44,393 nucleotides of DNA from a virus: positions 1 to 44,393 of IMG/VR virus record IMGVR_UViG_3300043395_001662; one strand, 5' to 3'. The stretch's first letter is position 1; each line of letters starts with the position of its first letter. A model generated the notes under the pieces. It saw nothing but the letters and a program-made list of their open reading frames with translations. It was not told the origin of the DNA and did no database searches. Positions 7,016 through 14,853 of this stretch are shown one piece after another. The position numbers and the translations under genes are program-made.

Positions 7016-8171
7016 GGACTCAACAATATCTAACCCTACTGAGGTATGCAAGCCATGGCAGAAGGGCATCAGCCTCGCAACGCTCAAGCCCATCGCAGCC
7101 CTATTCCAGAGGCACGATGGCTCTCGGCCCCTCGGAGCGTTCTCCAAAGTCAAGGAAAACACTGTCGCCATCTGGCTAGATGAGGGCAGGCTAGCCCATA
7201 CTCCAACAGCCGCTGTCGCCTATAAGTGGCTGCGCTCCTCCCAGCAGGTCGCAGACTTTACAGGAGAGCCAGCCCTGAGCGTCCCAGCAGGCTCCCTCTC
7301 TATCGAGCGAGCAGCAGGATCAGCCTCAGAGATAGCCTCTCTCGTAGCCCAAATCGCGCCAGCCGGCTCCTCTATCGTTTGGAGGCACTGGGCTGATCAT
7401 CCAGAAGAGGCCAGAGCAGCAGAGATGCTCCATCTGCGCCGATCAGGAACCATCATCAGGGCATCCTCAGAAATCCTCGCTATCTCCAGCAGAGGCTGCC
7501 AGCCCATCAAGGAGGGCATTGCCTCTCCAGACACTGTAGGAATCGCGCCTCTATCGCTCGAGCCTCCTCAGGGATTTACCAAGGCCATCGCCCAGTGGAA
7601 GCCCATCGTTGAGCAACTCTGGGTCGATCACTACTCGTCATATAACAAGAAGAAATCATGGTCTGCTGTTGCTCTGCGCTCATTTGGAGGCCAGATGGAC
7701 TTCATCGAGAAGCCAGCAGAGATGAGCCGCAAGTATCAGCAGGAGCACCCAGAGAGGCTCTCATGGCCCATCATGGATACGCCGCTGCTGGATGAACTGC
7801 CGGGAGCCAGAGACATCCTCGGCTCTCTCGGATGCTCTCTCGAGCGAGCCCGGCTGATGAGGCTAGGCGCAACTGGAGGAGAACTCACTCGCCATGCTGA
7901 CATCACAGACCGCAACGCCGGGACACGGCTCGGAGCCATCGCCCGGCTGCATCTGCCTCTCATCACCCATGAGTCAGTTCGGTTCACCACATGGGACATC
8001 AACAATCAGCCCCGGACTCTCCATATGGAGTTCGGCCGCTGGTGGTATCTGGATGTCAGGAAGCCCCATCAGGCCATCAACGAGAGCGCATTTGACCGAG
8101 TTCATCTAGTCGCTGACTGCATCGTTAACGAGCATCTCCAGAGCCTGATCGCGGAGGCTGCCAGCAGATGA
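7014..8171 (+). CDS. Aspartyl/asparaginyl beta-hydroxylase-like 2OG-Fe(II) oxygenase
   Basis: 385 residues with GGAGG 11 bases before ATG. The C-terminal third is a double-stranded beta-helix oxygenase: RHADITDRN gives the iron ligands H294 and D296, ARLHLPLIT follows, then KPHQAIN gives H352 and FDRVHLV gives R362, which would hold 2-oxoglutarate. This order matches the Asp/Asn beta-hydroxylase family, which hydroxylates amino-acid side chains. The first 170 residues are a separate domain; WRHWADHPEEARAAEMLHL...GTIIRASSEI faintly recalls GNAT-like acyltransferases, which I cannot confirm. It overlaps the PLP enzyme by four bases, so the two probably work in one pathway. Confidence 0.75.
   Translation: MDSTISNPTEVCKPWQKGISLATLKPIAALFQRHDGSRPLGAFSKVKENTVAIWLDEGRLAHTPTAAVAYKWLRSSQQVADFTGEPALSVPAGSLSIERAAGSASEIASLVAQIAPAGSSIVWRHWADHPEEARAAEMLHLRRSGTIIRASSEILAISSRGCQPIKEGIASPDTVGIAPLSLEPPQGFTKAIAQWKPIVEQLWVDHYSSYNKKKSWSAVALRSFGGQMDFIEKPAEMSRKYQQEHPERLSWPIMDTPLLDELPGARDILGSLGCSLERARLMRLGATGGELTRHADITDRNAGTRLGAIARLHLPLITHESVRFTTWDINNQPRTLHMEFGRWWYLDVRKPHQAINESAFDRVHLVADCIVNEHLQSLIAEAASR
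7029..7048 (-). promoter_or_regulatory. Inverted-repeat promoter element (site G, leftward)
   Basis: Read leftward: CATACCTCAGTAGGGTTAGA, closely matching sites A and H. It sits just upstream of the leftward ATG at 7015 but inside the first codons of the rightward gene, so it would drive the short leftward gene. Confidence 0.5.
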
Positions 8172-8872
8172 GATACCCAGTCCATATCGAGCAGATCGGC
8201 TCTCTCTCTGTAGTCAGGGATGACCTGATCCCGGGAGGCTCTAAGCAACGCATCCTCGCTCCTCTGATGCAGCATCTCGCTCAGCAGGGATACCGCAGGT
8301 TTGTCTTTGGAGGCCCAGCAGAGGGATACGCCCAGTTAGCCCTCGCCTACTCAGCCCGGGAAACAGGCCTTCAGGCGACCTACTTTGTCGCCAAACGCAA
8401 GCAACTTCATCCCAACACAGTCAAGGCGATGGAAGCAGGCTGCGACATCCAGCAGGTCGATCATGGCAGGCTCAACGTAGTTCAGAGCCGAGCCCGGCGA
8501 TTTTGCGAGCAAACAGGCTCATACTTCTTCCCTCTCGGATTCTCCACCCCAGAGTTTGAGCAGATGCTGACAGCAGAGATAACAGAGGCTCTCGCAGATG
8601 CCAGCCCATCTGAAATCTGGTGCGTAGCAGGCTCAGGCCTCCTCTCCCGATGCCTTCAGGCAGCGAAGCCCGGAGTGCCAGTCCATGCAGTCAGGATCGG
8701 ATTCGAGCCATCAGTCGGCGCAGCCAATCTGTATCACGCCCCAGAAACATTCTCAGAGATAGCCCAGCAGCCGCCTCCGTTCCCTTCCAGCGCAAACTAT
8801 GACGCGAAGGCATGGAGGTTCATCCTCCAGCACGCCAAGCCCGGGGCTCTGTTCTGGAATGTTGGCGCATAG
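8168..8872 (+). CDS. PLP-dependent fold-type-II enzyme, ACC-deaminase-like
   Basis: 234 residues, shorter than typical members (about 300-340). RDDLIPGGSKQRIL carries the probable Schiff-base lysine K26, as in the DDL..GGNKxRK motif of the ACC deaminase/D-cysteine desulfhydrase group. FGGPAEGYAQLALAYSARET and VKAMEAGCDIQQV match the following core, and CVAGSGLLSRCL resembles the phosphate-binding loop. It would act on an amino acid or an amino-acid-like group on a larger substrate. Its ATGA coupling to the oxygenase gene, and its place between DNA methyltransferase and terminase genes, raise the possibility of a role in base hypermodification. This is not proven. Confidence 0.75.
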   Translation: MRYPVHIEQIGSLSVVRDDLIPGGSKQRILAPLMQHLAQQGYRRFVFGGPAEGYAQLALAYSARETGLQATYFVAKRKQLHPNTVKAMEAGCDIQQVDHGRLNVVQSRARRFCEQTGSYFFPLGFSTPEFEQMLTAEITEALADASPSEIWCVAGSGLLSRCLQAAKPGVPVHAVRIGFEPSVGAANLYHAPETFSEIAQQPPPFPSSANYDAKAWRFILQHAKPGALFWNVGA

Positions 8873-8893
8873 CAGAGACTACGCTTGCAGAGC

Positions 8894-9430
8894 ATGAGCG
8901 ATCAGAAGCCAGCCAAGATGGGCAGACAGAGCCTCCTAACAGAGGAAACTGAGGAGCGCATTGTCTCGGCTGTCCGGGGAGGCGCATATCTGGACGATGC
9001 GTCAGCCTACGCTGGCATCAGCCGGCACACGCTGTTTCTCTGGCTCAGGCAGGGCAGAGCAGCCGCTGAGAGGCTGGAGCGGGGAGAGTCTCTCTCAGAG
9101 AGGGAGGAGAGACTGCTCAACTTTCTCAACTCAGTGGAAAAGGCTCGAGCAGATGCCGCAATCAGAAACCTCATGGTTATCCAGCAGGCAGGGCAGGAGG
9201 GCAACTGGCAGGCCTCAGCATGGTATCTGGAGCGAACTAACCCCAAGAAGTGGGGCAGGCATGAGACAGTGGAGATCACTGGAGCCGAGGGAGGCCCCAT
9301 TCAGGTTGAGGTTTCAGCAAAGGAGACGCTACGAGCCAAGTTTGAGGCTGCAGAAAGAGCCGCGCTCGAGGTCATAGACACTCGAGAGGCTGAGCCAGCG
9401 CAGCAGGCAAGGAAAGCATCTGATGGCTGA
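8894..9430 (+). CDS. terS: Terminase small subunit
   Basis: 178 residues. ATG 8894 is preferred over TTG 8885. The N-terminal part has a helix-turn-helix that would recognise packaging-site DNA (TEERIVSAVRGGAYLDDA, then ASAYAGISRHTLFLWLRQG). A helical middle (AERLERGE, LNFLNSVEKARADA) suits oligomerisation. NLMVIQQAG...NWQASAWYLERTNPKKWG is a hallmark of phage small terminases. It sits one small gene upstream of the large subunit and would present phage DNA to it. Confidence 0.88.
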   Translation: MSDQKPAKMGRQSLLTEETEERIVSAVRGGAYLDDASAYAGISRHTLFLWLRQGRAAAERLERGESLSEREERLLNFLNSVEKARADAAIRNLMVIQQAGQEGNWQASAWYLERTNPKKWGRHETVEITGAEGGPIQVEVSAKETLRAKFEAAERAALEVIDTREAEPAQQARKASDG

Positions 9431-9551
9431 CATCCTCTGGCAGAACTCCGAACTACGGAAGGATTGCATCTGGAACTACTCCATTCCGGCATGGTATGCC
9501 GTCCTCCTGTCAGCGCAGCGGTTCTTAGAGTTGTGCCCTAATCGACAATGA
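9423..9551 (+). CDS. Small protein between terminase genes, 42 residues
   Basis: ATG at 9423 overlaps the end of the small terminase gene, and the TGA overlaps the ATG of the large subunit (ATGA). The product is 42 residues, with a hydrophobic, aromatic middle (IWNYSIPAWYAVLLSAQRFL) that might touch a membrane or another protein. The exact overlaps on both sides argue for translation. No function recognised. Confidence 0.55.
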   Translation: MADILWQNSELRKDCIWNYSIPAWYAVLLSAQRFLELCPNRQ

Positions 9552-10936
9552 ACCCTCTCGTTATGTCCCGGCAGCAAATCCTCGCAGCAGGAGGCCAGTG
9601 GGAGGAGTTTCTCGAGAGCCTCAACGAGGAGGAGGCGCGGCAACTGCTGTTTGACTGGGACTACTGGAGCAGGCCCAATCAGCGCATCCCAGAGGGCATG
9701 GGAACTAAGCATCGAGTCTGGTTCTTTAGAGCCGGGCGAGGAGCAGGCAAGACCAGATCAGGAGCCGAGGCTGTCAGGGCTCTCATAGAGAGCGTGGAGA
9801 GGATCGCCCTAGTGGCCCCAACAGCAGCAGATGTCCGGGATGTTCTCATTGAGGGCGACTCTGGGATTATGTCTGTATTTCCTGATGATCAACGCCCAGA
9901 GTATGAGCCCTCTAAGCGCAGAGTGACGTTTTACAACGGGGCTCGAGCATTTGCCTACTCTGCTGAGGAGCCTGAACGGCTGCGAGGCCCCCAGCATGGA
10001 TTCGGCTGGATGGACGAGCCTGCATCTATGCCAGCCGGCGAGGAGGCTATGAGCAACCTGCTCCTCGGGCTGCGCCTCGGAGAGGCTCCATGGCTGATGG
10101 TTACTGGCACCCCGAAGCCTCTGCCATGGCTCCGGGCTCTCGCTGCTCGCCCAGATACCATCTCCACTACAGGCTCAACCTATGAAAACGCCTCGAACCT
10201 CGCCCCGGGATTCATAGATGACATACTGGCTCGATATGAGGGAACGCGGCTGGGGCGGCAGGAACTCTACGCCGAATGGCTGGAGGACGTTGAGGGCGCG
10301 CTGTGGACTGAGCGCATGATTGACAGAGGCAGGCTGGCAGGATTTGAGCCAGCAAACCCTCTCAGAGCCATCAACGCTCTCCTCGCTGATCAGGGCAAGC
10401 CAGCCATTATTGACCGGCGAGCGTGGCGCATCGTTGTCGGAGTCGATCCCCCGGGCGAAACAGCCGAGTGCGGCATCGTGGTCGCCATGGCTCCAGTGCA
10501 GGCCAGAGCCGGGGTCGATAGAGCAGTCATCCTCGAGGATGCCTCAACTGCTGGCAGGCCTGAGGAGTGGGGAGCCCGGGTCGCTGCAGCAGCCAGAAAG
10601 TGGCAGGCTGAGCGAGTAGTGGTTGAGTCCAATCAGGGCGGCGACATGGTTCGAGCGACCATCCACGCTGTTGATCCCAATCTCAGAGTTGAGAAAATAA
10701 CAGCCAAACTCTCCAAGGGAGCCCGGGCAGAGCCCATCTCAGCCATGTATGAGAGAGGCCTCATCCATCACGCCGGCTTCTTTCCTCTGCTGGAGGCTCA
10801 GATGACATCCTTTGTCCCGGGAGAGGGCCGATCTCCAGACCGCATGGATGCTCTGGTTCACTGCGTTGCTACTCTATTGCCACCGCAGCCCATGCAGAGA
10901 GCCGCGGTCATGTCCCCAGTGAACAGGAGAATATGA
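9548..10936 (+). CDS. terL: Terminase large subunit (ATPase and nuclease)
   Basis: 462 residues. It pumps DNA into the prohead and cuts it. The ATPase half has Walker A RAGRGAGKT (61-69), Walker B GWMDEP (D156, E157) and coupling motif TGTPKP (186-191). The RNase-H-like nuclease half shows GVDPPG (D300), VVVESNQGG (E360) and PDRMDALVH (D434), the three metal-binding acids. Motif spacing fits the Terminase_6 group. It follows the small subunit with overlapping genes. Apart from the putative portal and protease, it is the most securely identified packaging gene. Confidence 0.95.
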   Translation: MNPLVMSRQQILAAGGQWEEFLESLNEEEARQLLFDWDYWSRPNQRIPEGMGTKHRVWFFRAGRGAGKTRSGAEAVRALIESVERIALVAPTAADVRDVLIEGDSGIMSVFPDDQRPEYEPSKRRVTFYNGARAFAYSAEEPERLRGPQHGFGWMDEPASMPAGEEAMSNLLLGLRLGEAPWLMVTGTPKPLPWLRALAARPDTISTTGSTYENASNLAPGFIDDILARYEGTRLGRQELYAEWLEDVEGALWTERMIDRGRLAGFEPANPLRAINALLADQGKPAIIDRRAWRIVVGVDPPGETAECGIVVAMAPVQARAGVDRAVILEDASTAGRPEEWGARVAAAARKWQAERVVVESNQGGDMVRATIHAVDPNLRVEKITAKLSKGARAEPISAMYERGLIHHAGFFPLLEAQMTSFVPGEGRSPDRMDALVHCVATLLPPQPMQRAAVMSPVNRRI

Positions 10937-11226
10937 TGGAACCCCTATGGCTAGCCCTCGCTGCCCTCGCCACCTATCGGATGACTCGCCTATTTACAGC
11001 AGATGAAATCACCAAGGGCCTCCGAGGATGGATTGCTGACCAATCCAGTTGGGCTGGATATCTGATCACCTGCGACTGGTGCCTCTCCATCTGGATTGCT
11101 CCTCTCCCGGCTGTCGCCCTGCTGCGCTGGAGCGACCGGCTCCCAGTCCAGATCGCCCTGCTGGCTCTCGCCCTCTCAGCCATCACAGGTCTGCTGGCCA
11201 CCATAGAGCGCAGACTCGACCCCTGA
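10933..11226 (+). CDS. Membrane protein, DUF1360-like
   Basis: 97 residues starting in an ATGA overlap with the large terminase gene. YRMTRLFTADEITKGLRGW followed by YLITCDWCLSIWIAPL matches the DUF1360-type layout (RxxRL..D.I, then CxWCxSxW). Two hydrophobic segments follow (about residues 50-63 and 70-92). It would sit in the cytoplasmic membrane with the CxWC segment at the interface. The role in phages is unknown, and a second holin-like function is only a possibility. Confidence 0.75.
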   Translation: MMEPLWLALAALATYRMTRLFTADEITKGLRGWIADQSSWAGYLITCDWCLSIWIAPLPAVALLRWSDRLPVQIALLALALSAITGLLATIERRLDP

Positions 11227-11240
11227 GCCTCGTTGCGCTG

Positions 11241-11262
11241 CCTACTCTAGTAGGATAGAGTC
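11241..11262 (+). promoter_or_regulatory. Inverted-repeat promoter element (site B)
   Basis: CCTACTCTAGTAGGATAGAG is a nearly perfect inverted repeat (CCTACT-CT-AGTAGG) overlapping a TAGGAT -10 box. It is the best-formed copy of the family and precedes the small-gene operon starting at 11307. Confidence 0.65.
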
Positions 11263-11267
11263 TGAGG

Positions 11268-11289
11268 AGGAGATGGCAGCCCATCTCCT
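11268..11289 (+). other. Leader hairpin before the 11307 operon
   Basis: AGGAGATGG (11268-11276) pairs perfectly with CCATCTCCT (11281-11289) across a four-base loop, just downstream of promoter site B and 17 bases before the ATG. It begins close to the expected transcript start, so it could stabilise the mRNA 5' end. Confidence 0.5.
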
Positions 11290-11306
11290 GAGAGAAAGGA
11301 ACAGAG

Positions 11307-11540
11307 ATGCGAAGCATCCGATACACAACAGGAGTTATGCCTGCTGACTGCCCGGAAGATGGCGGCAAGTGGGCGATCTACTGCGAGCACACTGACTCAT
11401 CAGGCGAGATCATCGGCACTGGCGTAGTTCAGGACACCAACAAACGCAGACTAGCAACATGGCAAAAGCACAGCCTTGACTGGTGTTGTTACTGCCAAGA
11501 GGAGTTTGTTGCACTCACTACATCTGGGAGAAACATCTGA
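11307..11540 (+). CDS. Hypothetical protein, 77 residues
   Basis: First gene of a rightward small-gene operon under promoter site B, with ribosome site AAAGGAAC eight bases before ATG. It has five cysteines, three of them clustered late (DWCCYCQEE), suggesting a metal site or a redox role. The first half looks like a beta-rich domain. Its stop overlaps the start of the next gene. Unknown function. Confidence 0.65.
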   Translation: MRSIRYTTGVMPADCPEDGGKWAIYCEHTDSSGEIIGTGVVQDTNKRRLATWQKHSLDWCCYCQEEFVALTTSGRNI

Positions 11541-11944
11541 TGACTCACTACATGATAATTCCTCCATCATCTCCAGACGAGTTATGGGCTGTAGTTCCAA
11601 CAGGAGATCGAAAGTACGAGGGAACTCACCTCTTTGAAACACTCGCAGAGGCGCAGGAGTTCGCTAGTAAAAACGAGGAACGCGTTGATGCTCTGCCTGC
11701 TCCTAGGCGAAGCGTTGTATGGTCTGACTACTGGGGAGAGTGGATTGTCATCGTTGATGACGTTGGATATCGCTACTTCTTTGACTGCAAAGCAGAGGCA
11801 CAGCACTATCTAGACATCACAGAACCTAGGGATGGCAACGCCTATGTTTGGCGCAGTATGGAAAAGTGGGCGAGAGAGCACACGCACAACGAGTTCTGCA
11901 AACCGCAGTGGAAGCGAGGAGCACTTCATGAAAACACAAACTAA
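11540..11944 (+). CDS. Hypothetical protein, 134 residues
   Basis: ATG at 11540 forms TGATG with the previous stop, so I prefer it to the in-frame start at 11483. The product is acidic and rich in Trp and Tyr (VVWSDYWGEWIVIVDDVGYRYFF), giving a beta-sheet-like core. It has no membrane segment or known catalytic motif. It runs into the next gene by 17 bases. Confidence 0.65.
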   Translation: MTHYMIIPPSSPDELWAVVPTGDRKYEGTHLFETLAEAQEFASKNEERVDALPAPRRSVVWSDYWGEWIVIVDDVGYRYFFDCKAEAQHYLDITEPRDGNAYVWRSMEKWAREHTHNEFCKPQWKRGALHENTN

Positions 11945-12197
11945 GAAACGCAGGATGGGGCCTAAGCCTCTGCCTCGTTTGTTTGATGCTCGCATTCTCC
12001 TAGACCTATTCGATGAGGAAACAGACGACACTCTGATAGGCGAGGCGTTAGGAGTAGGCAGAGTCTCTGTAGGCAGATGGAGGAAGGACAAGCAGTATCT
12101 GCTGACTGCGTATCATGCTGATCGCATCGCTATCCGCATTGGCACTCACCCAGCAATGCTGTGGGGCAGACAGTGGTGGGAGACAGCAGATGAGTGA
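11928..12197 (+). CDS. Helix-turn-helix DNA-binding protein
   Basis: 89 residues starting seven bases after GAGGAG. After a basic N-terminus (KTQTKKRRMGPKPLP) comes a helix-turn-helix: TLIGEALGVGRVSVGRWRKD. YHADRIAIRIGTHPAMLWG follows. The latter is typical of small actinophage HTH proteins, where ADRIA..LG.HP..IWG recurs. It is probably a regulator of this or a neighbouring transcription unit. The target is not known. Confidence 0.72.
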   Translation: MKTQTKKRRMGPKPLPRLFDARILLDLFDEETDDTLIGEALGVGRVSVGRWRKDKQYLLTAYHADRIAIRIGTHPAMLWGRQWWETADE

Positions 12198-12447
12198 GAT
12201 CATGAGAGTTGCGATGGGGCAGGAGATCGCTGATCTCAGAGAACAGTTAGAGATAACGCATGATGCCCTGAGAGTTCAGAAAGAGCAGATACATCGCCTC
12301 CAGCAGTCGCTCTCTGATGCTCTGTGCGATGCAGTTGTCGCTCAGCAGGAGAGCATCATGTGGCAGCGTATCGCTGGCAAACTTTACAACCCATGGACGC
12401 ACATGGATGGCGTTGAAGATTACAGCGAGGCGATAGGAAATGACTGA
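12190..12447 (+). CDS. Coiled-coil hypothetical protein, 85 residues
   Basis: ATG at 12190 sits in an ATGAGTGA overlap with the previous stop, as in several other gene pairs here. The first 60 residues form a clear coiled coil (EIADLREQLEITHDALRVQ, then EQIHRLQQSL). The C-terminal quarter carries a WQRIAGKLYNPW segment. Probably oligomeric. Role unknown. Confidence 0.6.
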   Translation: MSEIMRVAMGQEIADLREQLEITHDALRVQKEQIHRLQQSLSDALCDAVVAQQESIMWQRIAGKLYNPWTHMDGVEDYSEAIGND

Positions 12448-12523
12448 CTTTGTAGCAATGCTCATCTCGTACACAGCGGTTTTCTCGCTGGGAGTCATGA
12501 TTGGATGGCACAACCGTGGCTAG
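12440..12523 (+). CDS. Tiny single-span membrane protein, 27 residues
   Basis: Starts in a four-base-plus overlap with the previous gene. Almost the whole product is one hydrophobic segment (VAMLISYTAVFSLGVMIGW) followed by a short polar tail HNRG. This fits a single-span membrane peptide. The evidence is the overlap and the clean hydrophobic profile; it is too short for certainty. Confidence 0.45.
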   Translation: MTDFVAMLISYTAVFSLGVMIGWHNRG

Positions 12524-12671
12524 GTTTCATCACTACAAGCAACGCAGAACGGTGCACGATGCTCGTATGCCATTCTTTGAGTTCTATTGGCTGAACGGTG
12601 CCGAATGGCGTGGCATCCTGATTGTCATCAAGCGACATGAGTTCGGGCTGAGGCTTAGCAAGAATGGATGA
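12516..12671 (+). CDS. Hypothetical small basic protein, 51 residues
   Basis: GTG at 12516 overlaps the end of the tiny membrane gene, and its TGA overlaps the start of the next gene. The product is basic at the N-terminus (ARFHHYKQRR), then has an aromatic, strand-like core (FFEFYWL, then WRGILIVIKRHEFGL). The overlaps and the folded-looking core support it. No family known to me. Confidence 0.5.
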   Translation: MARFHHYKQRRTVHDARMPFFEFYWLNGAEWRGILIVIKRHEFGLRLSKNG

Positions 12672-12972
12672 TCCTCTCAAGGGAGCAGAGGCTCTGCTAG
12701 AGGCATATGCGCTCGTGACCGGGGATCGGCAGGAGGCATACAGCCACCCATCTGAGGACTATGCGAAAGTCTGCGCAATCTTTGAGGCGATATCTGGCGT
12801 ATCTCTCACTCCAGAGCAGGCTCTGATGTTCATGATTGCAGTCAAGTTTGCCCGGCTGAGAACAAACCTAGACAAAGGCATCCTCCACAGAGACTCGCTG
12901 GTGGATGCTGCTGGCTATCTGGCCTGCCTCTCCATGCACTTTGAGGAACAACAAAAGAACCGCACTTTATAG
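12664..12972 (+). CDS. DUF6378-like phage protein
   Basis: 102 residues. The sequence follows a layout common in phages: a tyrosine-containing YSHPSEDYAKVCAIFEAI, then LTPEQALMFMIAVKFARL, then HRDSLVDAAGYLACL. In the related family the motif reads YGDP.EDF...KIAR...DS..D.AGY. The conserved acidic and histidine residues suggest a metal-dependent nucleotide-related enzyme, but no activity is established. Last gene before the portal. Confidence 0.7.
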   Translation: MDDPLKGAEALLEAYALVTGDRQEAYSHPSEDYAKVCAIFEAISGVSLTPEQALMFMIAVKFARLRTNLDKGILHRDSLVDAAGYLACLSMHFEEQQKNRTL

Positions 12973-12986
12973 GCGCACAAATGACG

Positions 12987-12992
12987 TAGACT
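12987..12992 (+). promoter_or_regulatory. -10 box TAGACT before the portal gene
   Basis: TAGACT is seven bases from the GTG start of the portal gene and there is no ribosome site between. A transcript starting the usual distance downstream would begin at or next to the GTG, so it would be leaderless. Confidence 0.45.
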
Positions 12993-12999
12993 ATCGCTC

Positions 13000-14853
13000 G
13001 TGCCAGATAGTCGCCGCAGGAAACCAAAAACCGCTACGCCCAACTCGCTCGTTGCATCAGCGCAGGTCATCGCCTCTCCAAATGGAAATGTGAGCAAGGC
13101 CAGCGTTACTCATCACAAGGGATGGCAGAGCGACGCATGGGACTACTACGACACCATCGGAGAACTCAGATTTGGCGTTTCATGGATCAGCAACGCCATG
13201 AGCCGAGTCAATCTAGTCGCTGCTCGCCCTCCAGAGGCAGCAGGAGATGAGCCCAGCCCCATCGACCTCAACGATCCTGACATCACGCCGGCAGAACGCC
13301 GCGCTGCAGAGATTGTTTCCATGATCGCAGATGGCGCAGCCGGGCAGGGACAGATGCTCGGAGCGTTTGGGCTCCATCTCTCAGTTGTTGGCATCTGCTA
13401 TCTCGTAGTCGAGCCTCCGCTAGATGATGAGTTCTCAGATGTGTTCGATGCATGGGAGGTTCTCTCGGCTGAGCAACTCAGAGAGGGCCAGTATGGGATT
13501 GAGATCAGAACTGGCGAGCGAGACTGGCGGCCAGTTCATCGAAACGCTGTTGTGGTTAAGGTTTGGCGCAGGCATCCTCGCCGATCATGGGAGGCAGATG
13601 CTCCTACCCATGGAGTTCTCTCAGTTCTGAACGAGATTGACTTGCTCTCCAAGCACATTCAGGCCTCGGCCCAGTCCCGGCTCGCCGGCGCCGGGCTCCT
13701 CGCCATCCCAGCCGAGGCTGTGTTCCCAGATAATCAGGGCCCTCAGTCATCTCGGCAGGTTGACCCAGATGATGAGGACATCACGCCTCCTCAGGACAAC
13801 TTTGTGGACTCGCTCGTAGATGCGATGACTGTGCCTCTCACAGACCGAGGATCAGCAGCCTCAGTAGTTCCTCTGGTCATCAAAGTCCCGGGCGAACTGG
13901 TTGACAAAATCAAGCACATCTCGTTCTCTACCCCATTTGACTCTCAGGCTCGAGAACTGCTGGATAACGCAGTGCGCCGGCTCGCCCTTGGGATGGACAT
14001 CCCTCCTGAAATCCTGACCGGGACTAGCGCGATGAACCACTGGGGAGCATGGCAGGTCGCAGAGGAGGCCATCACTCTCCATATCGAGCCGCTGACAGAA
14101 ACAGTAGTGAATGCTCTGACCATCGGATTTCTTAGGGCTGCCCTCATCGCTGAGGGATTTGAGCCCGATGCTGCTGTGGTCTGGTATGACACCAGCGATC
14201 TCAGAACACGCCCGGACAAGTCAAAGAGCGCAGTTGAGGCCTATGACCGCAACGAACTCTCCTCAGTGGCCCTCCTTAGAGAACTCGGGCTATCAGTTGA
14301 GGACGCTCCAGATGATGCTGAACGCCGCGAGCGCATCATTCTCTCCGTAGTTCGGTCAGCCCCAGCCCTAGCCCCGGCTCTCCTCGCTGACCTTGGCTAT
14401 CTCTCAGCAGAGCAGGCAGCAGAGGCTGAGCAGGCAGTGGCTGAGCAGCAGGCGCAGGAGGCCCTCCCAGAGGCAGGAGAGGCTCGAGCCATCCCAGAGC
14501 GAACCACAGTTGATGAGCCGCTGACCGCAGCCTGCGACATCATCGTGCGCCGGGCTCTCGAGCGAGCCGGCTCTCGGCTTCGATCAGCAGCAGGAAAGGG
14601 TCAGCCGGGAGGAGCAGCCTCCATCCCATGCGAGGATCTCTGCACCCTGCACACTCAGGTAGACGCATCCATCCACTCCAACTTTGACGCTCTGCTAGAG
14701 GGCGCATGGAGCCTCGTGCCAGAGGTTGCTGAGCGATACGGAGTTGATCCAGCATCCCTCTCCAGCATCCTAGATACCTATACCCGGGCTCTGCTGGCCG
14801 CAAAACAGGAGCACCGCTATGGCAGACTTGCAGTCGCCCTCAGTTATTCCTAG
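13000..14853 (+). CDS. Portal protein
   Basis: 617 residues, a normal length for actinophage portals. The N-terminal region (residues 40-75) has the usual WDYYDTIGELRFGVSWISNAMSRV opening. The middle has LNEIDLLSKHIQASAQSRLAGAGLL, which corresponds to the portal stem/wing helix region. PPEILTGTSAMNHWGAWQVAEEAITLHIEP is typical of the clip/wing part of these proteins. It would form the ring through which DNA enters and leaves the head and bind the terminase and MuF proteins. It begins at GTG just after a -10 box and overlaps the MuF gene by 35 bases. Confidence 0.85.
   Translation: MPDSRRRKPKTATPNSLVASAQVIASPNGNVSKASVTHHKGWQSDAWDYYDTIGELRFGVSWISNAMSRVNLVAARPPEAAGDEPSPIDLNDPDITPAERRAAEIVSMIADGAAGQGQMLGAFGLHLSVVGICYLVVEPPLDDEFSDVFDAWEVLSAEQLREGQYGIEIRTGERDWRPVHRNAVVVKVWRRHPRRSWEADAPTHGVLSVLNEIDLLSKHIQASAQSRLAGAGLLAIPAEAVFPDNQGPQSSRQVDPDDEDITPPQDNFVDSLVDAMTVPLTDRGSAASVVPLVIKVPGELVDKIKHISFSTPFDSQARELLDNAVRRLALGMDIPPEILTGTSAMNHWGAWQVAEEAITLHIEPLTETVVNALTIGFLRAALIAEGFEPDAAVVWYDTSDLRTRPDKSKSAVEAYDRNELSSVALLRELGLSVEDAPDDAERRERIILSVVRSAPALAPALLADLGYLSAEQAAEAEQAVAEQQAQEALPEAGEARAIPERTTVDEPLTAACDIIVRRALERAGSRLRSAAGKGQPGGAASIPCEDLCTLHTQVDASIHSNFDALLEGAWSLVPEVAERYGVDPASLSSILDTYTRALLAAKQEHRYGRLAVALSYS

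Noticed and set aside
7014-8171. TET/JBP-type 5-methylcytosine dioxygenase
   Set aside because: The HxD...H...R spacing and flanking residues fit the Asp/Asn beta-hydroxylase group better than TET/JBP enzymes, so a direct 5mC oxidation role is not claimed.
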